Shown here: positions 34,032 to 45,333 of the stretch, piece after piece | How the letters are laid out: each line of letters starts with the position of its first letter | How positions within the stretch are numbered: the stretch's first letter is position 1 | NCBI GenBank assembly: GCA_964057225.1 | Contig: OZ059894.1 | Location: 15,654,476-15,718,475, forward strand | Length of the DNA stretch: 64,000 nucleotides | Direction of reading: 5' to 3' | Source: Auanema rhodensis | Lineage: Eukaryota; Nematoda; Chromadorea; Rhabditida; Rhabditidae | Notes under the pieces: generated by a model | The model's database searches: none | Seen by the model: the letters and a program-made list of their open reading frames with translations, nothing else | What the model was told of the DNA's origin: nothing | Made by a program: the position numbers and the translations under genes

Positions 34032-36416
34032 CACATTCAGGACGGCGTGACCCAGCATTGGGTCACGGTCGGTAAATTAAAAAACGTACAAAAAATTTAA
34101 AAATTTAAAAAATAGATTTTACTTGTTAATTTCAATATTATGTTAATAAACAACACGGAAATGATCTAAAAAAGGGAAATGATACAAAACTAAGATAAAA
34201 TGATAAAAAAAACTGTCAATTTTTCTATTAATTTTTGTTCATTTTTGAACGTATGGCATAATTTAAACTTGATCTATTTATGCCTAAGAACTTACTGTGA
34301 TTAGATATTTAGTTGAATGATAGATGAGATATCACTCTTCACATGCCTAAAGTTTTGATTCATAGATCCTTTTATTTTTGAAGTTATACAATCTCAAATA
34401 TACGATATCGTCATAAACTGTTTCACAATTTATTACATGCGTTTTAGCCATGAGCACTGTGTCGATTATTTTTTTTTTTTTTTCAAAATTTTTATGACTT
34501 TTACCTGGTTTTCTATCTTATTTAGGTATTAATTTACTTTTTACCATTATGAATTTTTTTACTTGCAATGCATGAATGTGAACAAGAAGTAAAACAATTA
34601 GGACAATAAGGTTTCAAACATTCACTACACATGTTCCTTGTTTTCTTGGTTGATGCTGATGCTTCTTTTCTGTTCTTTCCTTCTCGCTCTTGTGCATAAC
34701 ATCCAAAACAGCGCTTCCTATTATCCGACCTTTTTTCCATGTTCACAAGAAGTGGTCGCGGTCCATCTTCTCTTTCATCGAGTCAAAATCAAGAAGATCT
34801 TCTATAATTCTGATTTTGAAAGCCGTTATAGAGATTTTGGCATCAGGAAACATTTGGTTATAGAGAACCCATGCGTTAACCATACTAGTTTGAAATATAA
34901 TATGGTAAAACAATCTGATGTACCATTTCTTCGTCTTTCTTATGAAAACACTGTAAGCGGCCATTTGATCACTAGTGTCTACGAATAATTTTGCATTATT
35001 ATAGTCGTCGACAACTGTTGCTTTCCTGCTTCCTAGTTGGAAAAACAATTTCAGTCCAAAACGATGATGTTTCTGAGGTATGTATTGCTTGAAAAGGATC
35101 CGTCTTCGGAATGGAACAATCGACTCATCTATGCAGATCTGTTTTCCTGGCATGCATGCCTTAGCAGCACTATCGTTGAAGATCTTCAGAATTGGCTCAA
35201 TCTTGAACAGCCTGTTGTTCTTGTTTTTTTCTGTATCAGCATTGTTCACAAAATGTAATGACCGGAAAATTTGTTCAAATTTTTCACGACTTATTACTTT
35301 AGAACCGATCGCTGATCCAAAAACTGGGTGACTGCTCCAGTAATTTTTGAGTTCTGGTAGTCTAACTATTCCCATTTGTAGACACAGACCAAAAAATTTG
35401 AGGAGCTCCGCAGTGGTGATGTCATTCCAGTGAGTGTTGAACTTGTTCGATCCATAACGATTTGTCTCATTCACAATCATCATGAGCATATGAGATGTGA
35501 CGAACAAACTCCAGAACTGATATGGTGTCCGACGATTTCCTATCCAAGTTTCGTTAGGTCCAATTCTGCCGGTGAAGTCAAAGCTGGAGTTCTTGAATGT
35601 CTCATCCTTTCAATCGTCATTCAAGACATTCTCCATTACATCCTCTTCCATTTCGTCCTCATCGCAGGAAACACCTCCAGACAGATTTCCGTCGTTCTCC
35701 TCGTTGTCGTCATCCCAATCAGAATCCTCAGAATCGAGGTAGAAGTTGTCAGCTTCGAGGTAGAAGTTTTCAGCGTCCATTTGTGAACAAAGTACGAATG
35801 AGTAGCCTAAATAATTGAATGAGAAAAACTAAATATTGGAATAAGTGAAACTGAAAGACGAGAGAAAGTTGAAAAATGCAATAAAAAAAAGTAAAAAAAT
35901 TCATAATGGTAAAAAGTAAATTAATACCTAAATAAGATAGAAAACCAGGTAAAAGTCATAAAAATTTTGAAAATAAAAAAAAAATAATCGACACAGTGCT
36001 CATGGCTAAAACGCATGTAATAAATTGTGAAACAGTTTATGACGATATCGTATATTTGAGATTGTATAACTTCAAAAATAAAAGGATCTATGAATCAAAA
36101 CTTTAGGCATGTGAAGAGTGATATCTCATCTATCATTCAACTAAATATCTAATCACAGTAAGTTCTTAGGCATAAATAGATCAAGTTTAAATTATGCCAT
36201 ACGTTCAAAAATGAACAAAAATTAATAGAAAAATTGACAGTTTTTTTTATCATTTTATCTTAGTTTTGTATCATTTCCCTTTTTTAGATCATTTCCGTGT
36301 TGTTCATTAACATAATATTGAAATTAACAAGTAAAATCTATTTTTTAAATTTTTTAATTTTTTGTACGTAATTTACCGACCGTGACCCAATGCTGGGTCA
36401 CGCCGTCCTGAATGTG
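34032..36416 (-). mobile_element. piggyBac-family element with very long terminal inverted repeats
   Basis: 2,385 bp between two TTAA sites (34028-34031, 36417-36420), the piggyBac target. Ends read CACATTCAGGACGG. Each has a sub-terminal hairpin GTGACCCAGCATTGGGTCAC (one base differs between ends). The inverted arms run about 530 bp, far longer than the short repeats of classical piggyBac. It encodes a damaged transposase, so it is non-autonomous. Confidence 0.88.
34534..35780 (-). pseudogene. decayed piggyBac transposase
   Basis: It starts at ATG 35778-35780 with an acidic N-terminus. An in-frame TGA lies near 35617, after LNDD. The frame is then open from FVTSHMLMM through the catalytic CIDES segment (first Asp). 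After HRFGLKLFFQL the protein jumps straight to a DQMAAYSVFIRKTKKWY segment. The stretch that normally holds the second catalytic Asp is missing, so there is an internal deletion. A frameshift near 34745 separates the rest from the C-terminal Cys-rich finger (CFGC ... CSEC ... CPNCF), which lies partly in the inverted-repeat arm. Three lesions make it inactive. Confidence 0.88.
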
Positions 36417-36583
36417 TTAAACTACAACCCAAAAGAAAAACACAAGACGCAGAAATCAGAAATAATGGATAATTGAAACTACAAGGAAAAGTGGATCAAA
36501 ACAAAACGCAGCAGAATAATTCTCCAACGCATAACAAAGGAGAACAAGTACAAAAATTTTAATTAACTAACAATAATCGAAGA

Positions 36584-37418
36584 ATTGTAAAAATAATTTT
36601 TCTTTCTTACTTATAGTACATGAAACATAAGACATAGATCAAAATCATCCAAACTTTACTTTCTATCTTTTAATTTTAACAAATTGTAACAATCACTTCA
36701 AAAACAAACTATATAAAGAGAAAATTTTAAAAGAGAAAATTTAAAAACACTTTTACTCAAAACGACCTCCTCTCTCGCCAACGTCACCCTCTCTACATTC
36801 CTCGTAACTCCAACACCACTGGTCCTTCTAGCCACCACTATTGAACAAAAATGGATAGAGCTAGAAAACCTTCGTGAAGGTTTTCTACCTATCAACTGCA
36901 TGCAGCCTAACTTAGGACCCATATTAACCTCCAAACGAGCAAATTGGAGAAGAAAACACAGCACATTCTATTCATAATGGAACTATTGGAGGAGAAAACC
37001 AAAAGCTATAAAGAAAACGATCTAGAGGAGCTCGCCAGCATCAAAAGAAATGGACAGAAGGACGCTCTCTTAGCCAGAAAGAGAACAGAATCTGACATAT
37101 AATGCTGGGACAACCCGCCAGAATGAAGACCACAGCTGACATCTACAAAGCAATGCTCCAACAACACAGATGACACAGCAAGCTGTAGGAAATAGCAAAA
37201 CCCAATAAGAAGCCTCATGAATAGAGATAGGGCAAAACCTATCAGTAATAATCACAAAATTACTGGCAAAAAGGACAACGAACATATCAGCATCAAAAAG
37301 TAAGGCGAAATCAGTTAGCCAAACAATCAGAACAATGGAGCTGCTTGGACTTGCATCAATGACAGAAATGATCCAGGAAATAGACCAACTGGCGGATGAA
37401 AGAGAAGAGGGAAGGTTT
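36584..37418 (+). other. decayed coding-like sequence, possibly a retroelement interior
   Basis: Short plus-strand frames with ordinary codons broken by stops: around 36775-36990 (about 65 codons, TIEQKWIELENLREGF), 36979-37101 (MELLEEKTKSYKEN) and 37335-37445 (MELLGLASMTEMIQEID). A purine tract GAGAAGAGGGAAGG at about 37400-37416 precedes the LTR-like stretch and could be a polypurine tract. The family is unknown; it could be the gag remnant of an LTR element. Confidence 0.3.
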
Positions 37419-37828
37419 AAATCACTTGTAAATTCTATCTCTTAAATTTTTTAAAATAAAACTAATGCAGATAGTTTTTAAAATATTCTGAGAATATTCT
37501 AGATGTACTTTTTATAAGCATTGTAACATTTTTGTGTAAACTGAGTAGGAGTTGTATGGATATATAAACCTGAGTGTTCAAGACTCTGGCATCTCTTTAT
37601 CTCATTATCTCATCATTATCTCTTTATCTTCTCTTTCTTTACTCTAGCTTAAATCTTTGTATAATTATATTATGATGCAAACAATACACTTTTATATATT
37701 TTATCTCTTGTTTCTTATTTCACCATACATTACACACTTATGTTTAAAATCATACTCATCCTCTCATAGTCTGTTTGGACTTCTCAACCTGGAACCATTG
37801 AGAATCTAAATGGAACGACACCTCGGTT
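37419..37828 (+). repeat. possible solo or 3' LTR ending at an array spacer
   Basis: About 400 bp with a TATA-like box (GATATATAAACC near 37557-37568), a pyrimidine-rich tract and an end in GGAACG. It abuts the array spacer sequence ACACCTCGG. The end resembles the GGAACG terminus of the LTR element at 44990-48551, which inserted at almost the same spacer position. No partner LTR is found. Confidence 0.3.
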
Positions 37829-37842
37829 TCTGCTAAATTCGA

Positions 37843-37907
37843 AGCAGCGTGGCGCAGTGGAAGCGTGCTGGGCCCATAACCCAGAGGTCGATAGATAAAC
37901 CACTCGC
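37843..37907 (+). pseudogene. isolated degenerate tRNA-iMet
   Basis: The 5' three quarters match consensus, including the anticodon arm. The T-arm is damaged (GGTCGATAGATAAACC) and the 3' acceptor strand ends at CTCGCA. It is preceded by the edge-type spacer CTGCTAAATTCGA. It is the first plus-strand copy, separated by 5 kb from block B. Confidence 0.85.
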
Positions 37908-38033
37908 ACTCTTAAAACTACCCCCTAATCATTTGAAAAGAAGCTTACATTTTCACATCTTTGTCATATTTGTTTGTTATACCTGAAAACTGCTTCAAAA
38001 TTCTCAAAACTCTTTTTAATCTATTTTGTTTAA

Positions 38034-38296
38034 TTTGGTATACTTGGTAAACCTTGCGAAGTGTTCACAAATTAATATTGGCAAACTGACAAGTTCAAAT
38101 TAATATTGGTAAGCTGACAACGGTGGTAAACTGACAAGTTTACCAAACTTTAGGTTTACCAAACTAGGTTTACCATGTAATAGACAAGTTTACCATAGTT
38201 ATAAGGTATACCAGGTTTACCAGGTTTACCAAAATATAGCCAATATTACATTGTGAAAACTTCGCAAGGTTTACCAAATTTATCAAGTATACCAAG
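38034..38296. mobile_element. foldback/MITE-like element
   Basis: TTGGTATACTTGGTAAACC...GCGAAG at the left returns as its complement at the right (38245-38296), arms about 50 bp with a small insertion. The interior is a run of related GTTTACCA/TGGTAAAC words, so the whole 260 bp can fold on itself. No open frame. Confidence 0.6.
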
Positions 38297-38679
38297 TTTA
38301 CCAAAAAATTATCTTTATACTGAGTATACCGAAATACAAAAGTTGTAGTTTGAAATTGTATGTTTTTTCAAGTTAGAGATAATAATATCAGGAAAAAGAA
38401 TTTTACATTAATTGAACATGAAGTGTTAAAAAAATGGAAATGTAATACTTAAAAAAACTTTCAGTTTCGCATGTTTTCTTTTTGTGGAGCTGTTGCATAC
38501 ATGAAAAGTGTTCATTGAAGATGTTAAGTAATCGTTCTAACTAACCTTTTGATAATGATTTTCAAATTGCTGAGAGTGTGTGATGGATCAATATTGTAAA
38601 TGTAATGAAATATTAAATTTTAAATATATTAGTTTACTGACCTTATTAATGCTCATTGTTGTTTGATTTTTGTAGCTAC
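38297..38679. other. AT-rich spacer
   Basis: No feature recognised. Confidence 0.4.
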
Positions 38680-41492
38680 GACACTTTATGATAGTGAGTA
38701 GTAGCGTTCCTGTTGTCCCCCTGGCCCTGGTATCAGAATCTCGTCATCTGAATCGGCTGTTGAGCTATAATGAAAATTGATTACAAATCGAGGTATTTGA
38801 AACTCACTCCATGTCGTAGTAGTTTCTCTTACGGTTCGTTTTCGAAAATTGAGAGCCAAATCTTCTGTGATCAAACTTTGACCCGTCAGCTGGTCTCAAT
38901 TGCTCAGCTTGTACATCTCGCACTGTTCTATCATTTCTTTTTCGCTCTAGAGTTTCCACGATCGCTCTTTTCTTTGTTTCCTTTTTTAACGATATGAAGA
39001 CAGCTAGCCTGGAACAAAAATATAAATTTTGTTTCTCATACTTAAGAAACCTGTGTTGGCATAGAGCATGCTTAGGGCAATTTTGTTGCGTGCATCCCGG
39101 ACTGGAGCATACAAGCTCATTATTGGTCTCATTGACACATCCTAATCTGGAATAACAATGATAAACTCAAAATAAAAAATCTTAGCTTACGCTCCCGTGC
39201 TGTCCTTGGTAAAATATATGCCTGCCTTTGCAGCAGGAAATACCTCCAAACGCTGAACAGTTTCAAAAAACATGTCCGCATTGCTGGTCTCGACTGGCTC
39301 ACTCATCCATGATGACAGTGAATTTTCAAAAATGAAATCACTCAAAGCTTGACAGTGAATTTTCAAAAATGAAATCACTCAAACCAAAAAGTTTGAGCTT
39401 AATCATTTTTTCAATGCGTGTCATTACTAACCACTCATGGTTTTCAACATGAAAATGAGTGCACAGTTTGTCGGCTTTCTGATGAACGGCTCCAATTCGT
39501 TCTTTAATTTCTTCTATAACAAAATTACTAGTTATTTTCATTATGTTTTGATTACCAGTAGTTGCAGCATTTTTTCTAAAACTTGATGAGCCGGAATAGG
39601 GTGAGGTATTCTAGCTTTCAATTGAGAATTCTTCGACTCCAACAAGTTTGTTGAAAAAAATTGTTGGCTTTGCCCAGCTCTGAATATTTGAATCACTATT
39701 GGTTTGATATAAATCGTCCTTGTTGGTAAGAAGCCTAAATTAAAAAAAATAATAGAATTAAAAAAAACCAACCATTGTCGAGTTCTTTTTCCACAATTCC
39801 TTACAATATCTTGAATTTTCCTTTCATATTCATCACGGTTTTGATAGAGCCCCTTTCTTCATGATCGTTCCATATTCAGTCTTAAAACATAAAAATAGTG
39901 TTCAAAAACAATATCAAGTATGCCTCTTTTTTTCTTCCGAATATTTTATGTAGGATGTGTTCCTTTTTCTCAGCATCATCGTCCTTGCCGAATGTGCTTT
40001 TGATATTCTCCATTCGGAACATCTTAGCGGTACAGCATCTTTTAAAAAGAACAATTAAACATTATGTAAAAAAATTTCTTACAGTGTTGTATGCTTTAAA
40101 AGCATCTTCTCCATCATGACACAAACCAGCGATTCTTTTTGTGTTTTCCATATTGTGAGAGCAGCTTATTTAAAAATGCTGAGAAAGCATCATGGTTGGA
40201 AGCATTTATGGTACTATGTACCATACATGCAAGCATTATGCCTGCATTTTTTCCAGCTTTTTTCGACCTGAATATACAAAATTTTAAAAAAAGATGTGAT
40301 TAATGAAAACTTACGTAAACATGTCGGATACACCAAGATCTAACGTGATGTACTCACCACTACTGATTGAGAACGTCGTATCAATCATTATAATGCTGCG
40401 TATTGTTGGGAGGGCTCCAGAAGCATTTACTTGGTTTAAAATCCTCACTGAAATATGAAATAAATTAAGTTTCAATGATAAAATACTCACCAAAAGCTTC
40501 CTTTGCCTCTTGTTTTGGCAAATATTGACCGTTGGCAATGACGCACAAAAATGTTTAAAAACTGCTGGCTATCCAACAATCGGACAAAACGCTACACCAC
40601 GATCTAGAATGTAAATTATTACTATTAAATCAAATAAAAATAAAATTGAACCTGTTCTTTTTACTTTAATTGGCTCCATATGATCTACCTTCATGCTGCC
40701 ATTAGCGAATCTATCAACAAGCTTGTTGATATTGCTGTTTTGGCAAATATTGACCGTTGGCAATGACGCACAAAAATGTTTAAAAGCTGCTGGGTATCCA
40801 ACAATCTGACAGAACGCTACACCACGATCTAGAATGTAAATTATTACTATTAAATTAAATAAAAATAAAATTGAACCTGTTCTTTTTACTTTAATTGGCT
40901 CCATATGATCTACCTTCATGCTGCCATTAGCGAATCTATCAACAAGCTTGTTGATATTGCTGGGTGATCGTTTGCCTGTGCCAGACTTAATGTGGGTGCT
41001 AACACTGCGAGCGAGACTGATCAGCTGAAAATGAAAATATAGAAAAAACATGAAACTTTCACACTTACCTGACTAGAGCTGATCTTAGAATCCTTGAGCA
41101 CTTCCTTAACAGCAGATGTTGTTCTGTTTTCCAGAACATTTTTGACATCTTGGCTAACCGAAGGCAATATTCTCTGCTTCGCGGGCACAAAGTTTTGCAA
41201 AGATTCCTAAATATAGTACGTAGAGCAAGAAAAGAAAAATAAGAGAACTTGCCTGTACGTTGTAAATTATTAAAACGGGTTCAAAATTGTTTTCCTTGCC
41301 TTGTATAATCATATGAATCTAAAACAAAAATTAATTGTAAATCTTGAATAAACAAAAAAACCTCTTTAGTGATATCCATATCGAGTTTCTTACAGCGGAT
41401 GGTTCTGTAAGTATATTCGGCACAATCATCCTTGGAGCAAAGGTTGTATTGCCCGTCAACCAGCTTACAACCTCTGGAAGATCATCTTTCTC
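38680..41492 (-). pseudogene. decayed intron-containing DDE (MULE-like) transposase gene
   Basis: A chain of minus-strand exons with GT/GC..AG introns. About 41490-41362 holds a Cys-rich finger (CKLVDGQYNLC ... C). Then come a 66-nt exon near 41319-41254, about 41215-41080, about 41030-40890, and further exons near 40500-40320 and 40270-39550, on to about 38690. The DDE-like motifs appear in order: IMIDTTFS, CHDGEDAF, and TNLLESKNSQLK, the last resembling the NNVES box of MULE transposases. Decay is clear. An exon pair is duplicated (40569-40735 versus 40790-40955). The downstream copy has a TAG where the other has TAC. Frameshifts are needed before GQYLPKQEAKEAF and before RIAGLCHDGEDAF. The C-terminal part is uncertain. 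Family assignment is inference from motif order. Confidence 0.5.
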
Positions 41493-42205
41493 GGTCTGAG
41501 ACGTTTCGTCGTCTTCTATTTTTACAACCTCTCCCCAGCAAGCCTAATGGTCGTAAATTATACCACACGTGTTGTACTATTAGTTTTTGGTCATTTAGAC
41601 TTCTAAAAATTACCCAAAAACTTAAAAAGTTCATAAAAAATCAAGGTTTTGAGTCTAAACGGCAAGGAGGTTTTTGTGTTAAAAAAAGATATGGTTCGAA
41701 AAATTTATTAGAGTTTAATTTTTCAATTGGAATGATTTAAAATTAAAATTTTCTGGTGTTAAACTTCGTCATCTCCTCGACATATGCTATTATTTCCTCC
41801 TGATTAGGCAGTCGGTTATTGGAGATATTCCTGAAGTTTTCAAACTGCACTCAATCCGTTGTTGCCTCTCAATTACGTTTCTTCTTTTTTTCCTAGAAGG
41901 CTCAACATTCAATGACAGAGCGATCAGGACATGATTAGCCATCAAATATTCATAATGAAAAAAAGTAATTAATTTAGAAAGAGGAGGATGAGAGCTAGAT
42001 AAAATATTTTTCTTTTTACGGTGAAAAGATTCAACATTATTAGATGTACGAAACTGTTTTATGTTTTTTTTGCCATTTGCTCCAATAATGTCGCAAAGGT
42101 CCTTCAATCCATGTTTCATTCACATAACTGATCATTTGAAGACAAGAAGAATATGATGGATGATCAGAAGAAACGGGAGAATTAAGTAACCCGGTCATTG
42201 AGATT
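41493..42205 (-). mobile_element. third MULE fragment (3' end)
   Basis: Begins with the GGTCTGAGACGTTTCGTCGTC terminal repeat and matches the complement of about 28185-28875 of the complete MULE. It covers the C-terminal quarter of the transposase (TSNNVESFHRK box). An extra TTTTTT/GCC stretch near 42065-42075 and a frame change break the protein. No second terminal repeat. It abuts the decayed DDE gene. Confidence 0.85.
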
Positions 42206-42802
42206 TTCTTTCTGTTCCATGGAGTGAAGATATCCCGAGTAATATCCTTGTAAACATTAAATTGTCTTTTTGAAATTCTAAGAAACTTTTTACCCTGATG
42301 CATGCTCAATAAATCAGGCATGCAATCAAGAACAGCAAAGCTGTTATCGAAAAGAAGTTGGAAAGCATTCATAGTTAAAAGTTTTAGGGAAGCGTTAAAC
42401 GTGAAGTTTGAAATTGGTTTGATAAAATCAAATTATTTTTTATGTTCATGATGATGTTCACAATTTTTGTTTTTTCATGAACTATATATGACGCCAATTG
42501 AGGTAGGTGTCACTACTATAGTATACCGGAGGGTTCAACACAATAATGAACTTATGTTCCATTTTTCTTGAATATCAACAATATTTTTAACACTTAATAG
42601 ACAATCTTGTCAAATATTAATATTTATTTTCATTAATAAGTTCTATATCAGTCTAGAAAAAACATTTTAGAAATTTCATATGCATTAAGGTTCTTTGATA
42701 ATAGATTCTATTTCAGTTTACAAGAATTTTGATATTAGGATGATTTAGATTTTGACTTTTCTTAAAATATCTTTTTAAAACTTATACTTTTAAAATTACT
42801 CA
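42206..42802. other. AT-rich region with a short coding-like remnant
   Basis: 42372 down to about 42206 on the minus strand reads MNAFQLLFDNSFAVLDCMPDL..., about 55 codons, fused in frame to the MULE fragment. It is not part of the complete MULE and I do not recognise it. The remainder to 42802 shows nothing. Confidence 0.35.
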
Positions 42803-42851
42803 TGCTGGGCCCATAACCCAGAGGTCGGTGGATCGAAACCACTCGCTGCTA
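42803..42851 (+). pseudogene. 3' half of a tRNA-iMet at the left edge of block B
   Basis: Starts inside the anticodon arm (GCTGGGCCCATAACC) and continues as consensus to the 3' acceptor strand, followed by TTGTTTTACC. The 5' half and A box are missing; unique DNA lies upstream. Confidence 0.88.
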
Positions 42852-42950
42852 TTGTTTTACCAATTACTGAAATCTAATTTATCAATTTTTTGAGTTTTTG
42901 GTACTACCGATTTAGAATTCATCATACGCCTCGTTGTAGACCACATTCGA

Positions 42951-44903
42951 AGCAGCGTGGCGCAGTGGAAGCGTGCTGGGCCCATAACCCAGAGGTCGGT
43001 GGATCGAAACCACTCGCTGCTAGTGTTTTACCGATTCCAGAAATCTAATTTATCTATTTTTTTATTTTTTGGTACTACCGATTCAGAATTCATCATACAC
43101 CTCTTTGTATGCCACATTCGAAGCAGCGTGGCGCAGTGGAAGCGTGCTGGGCCCATAACCCAGAGGTCGGTGGATCGAAACCACTCGCTGCTATTGTTTT
43201 ACCAATTACTGAAATCTAATTTATCAATTTTTTGAGTTTTTGGTACTACCGATTTAGAATTCATCATACGCCTCGTTGTAGACCACATTCGAAGCAGCGT
43301 GGCGCAGTGGAAGCGTGCTGGGCCCATAACCCAGAGGTCGGTGGATCGAAACCACTCGCTGCTAGTGTTTTACCGATTCCAGAAATCTAATTTATCTATT
43401 TTTTTATTTTTTGGTACTACCGATTCAGAATTCATCATACACCTCTTTGTATGCCACATTCGAAGCAGCGTGGCGCAGTGGAAGCGTGCTGGGCCCATAA
43501 CCCAGAGGTCGGTGGATCGAAACCACTCGCTGCTATTGTTTTACCAATTACTGAATTCTAATTTATCAATTTTTTGATGTTTTGGTTCTACCGATTCAGA
43601 ATTCATCATACACCTCTTTGTATGCCACATTCGAAGCAGCGTGGCGCAGTGGAAGCGTGCTGGGCCCATAACCCAGAGGTCGGTGGATCGAAACCACTCG
43701 CTGCTATTGTTTTACCAATTACTGAAATCTAATTTATCAATTTTTTGAGTTTTTGGTACTACCGATTTAGAATTCATCATACGCCTCGTTGTAGACCACA
43801 TTCGAAGCAGCGTGGCGCAGTGGAAGCGTGCTGGGCCCATAACCCAGAGGTCGGTGGATCGAAACCACTCGCTGCTAGTGTTTTACCGATTCCAGAAATC
43901 TAATTTATCTATTTTTTTATTTTTTGGTACTACCGATTCAGAATTCATCATACACCTCTTTGTATGCCACATTCGAAGCAGCGTGGCGCAGTGGAAGCGT
44001 GCTGGGCCCATAACCCAGAGGTCGGTGGATCGAAACCACTCGCTGCTATTGTTTTACCAATTACTGAATTCTAATTTATCAATTTTTTGATGTTTTGGTT
44101 CTACCGATTCAGAATTCATCATACACCTCGGTGTATGCCACATTCGAAGCAGCGTGGCGCAGTGGAAGCGTGCTGGGCCCATAACCCAGAGGTCGGTGGA
44201 TCGAAACCACTCGCTGCTATTGTTTTACCAATTACTGAAATCTAATTTATCTATTTTTTTAATTTTTGGATCTACCGATTCAGAATTCATCATACACCTC
44301 TTTGTATGCCACATTCGAAGCAGCGTGGCGCAGTGGAAGCGTGCTGGGCCCATAACCCAGAGGTCGGTGGATCGAAACCACTCGCTGCTATTGTTTTACC
44401 AATTACTGAATTCTAATTTATCAATTTTTTGATGTTTTGGTTCTACCGATTCAGAATTCATCATACACCTCGGTGTATGCCACATTTGAAGCAGCGTGGC
44501 GCAGTGGAAGCGTGCTGGGCCCATAACCCAGAGGTCGGTGGATCGAAACCACTCGCTGCTATTGTTTTACCAAATACTGAAATCTAATTTATCAATTTTC
44601 TGATTTTTTGGATCTACCGATTCAGAATTCATCATACACCTCTTTGTATGCCACATTCGAAGCAGCGTGGCGCAGTGGAAGCGTGCTGGGCCCATAACCC
44701 AGAGGTCGGTGGATCGAAACCACTCGCTGCTATTGTTTTACCAATTACTGAATTCTAATTTATCAATTTTTTGATGTTTTGGTTCTACCGATTCAGAATT
44801 CATCATACACCTCGGTGTATGCCACATTCGAAGCAGCGTGGCGCAGTGGAAGCGTGCTGGGCCCATAACCCAGAGGTCGGTGGATCGAAACCACTCGCTG
44901 CTA
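42951..44903 (+). tRNA. tRNA-iMet-CAT: 12 tandem tRNA-iMet genes
   Basis: Starts (each 72 nt): 42951, 43122, 43293, 43464, 43635, 43806, 43977, 44148, 44319, 44490, 44661, 44832. tRNA parts are at consensus. Terminators read ATTGTTTTACC or GTGTTTTACC. Many spacers have a broken palindrome (CCTCTTTGTATG, GCCTCGTTGTAGAC). Spacer types alternate partly with a 342-bp double period. Confidence 0.95.
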
Positions 44904-44989
44904 TTGTTTTACCAATTACTGAAATCTAATTTATCAATTTTTTGAGTTTTTGGTTCTACTGATTCAGAATTCATCATACACCTCGGTGT

Positions 44990-45333
44990 CGTTCCATTCG
45001 GACTTCCCATAAATGTAGCTGAAGGGTTAGAGCCAGACGACCAGAGGACCGAGGAATGGCTCCGCCTTCCCTCGTTCCCTTGGTCGGGAGTTCACCTCTT
45101 AGCAAGCTCATGGACGGCTTGTAGTTTAGTCTTTATACTTATCTTTATCTTATTGTATTGTATCTTTATATTTGTATATTATTGTTGTAGTTTCATGTCA
45201 ATAAATCTTTCTCTCTTTTATCTTCTGATTGACCTTATGCTCAGTAATCCTACCACTACACCAAGGAATACTATTCGCGTCATGGTATAAACTACAATGA
45301 TTTATATTATCGACGCAGGAGCATAACGGAACG
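44990..45333 (+). repeat. 5' LTR, CGTTCC...GGAACG
   Basis: 344 bp. It begins CGTTCC and ends GGAACG, a 6-bp inverted terminus rather than TG...CA. It contains AATAAA (CAATAAATC) about two thirds in, a likely polyadenylation signal. Confidence 0.88.

Larger units (their letters stand above)
33866..36583. repeat. long inverted repeat enclosing the piggyBac element
   Basis: Outside the piggyBac TTAA sites, 33866-34027 is the near-perfect complement of 36421-36583 (about 163 bp arms, a few mismatches). Inside, the element's own arms (34032-34562 and 35891-36416) are also complementary for about 530 bp. The total foldback arm is about 700 bp. Confidence 0.88.

Noticed and set aside
34638..35818. 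Plus-strand frames in the piggyBac element
   Set aside because: Antisense to the transposase remnant, which has recognisable piggyBac motifs.
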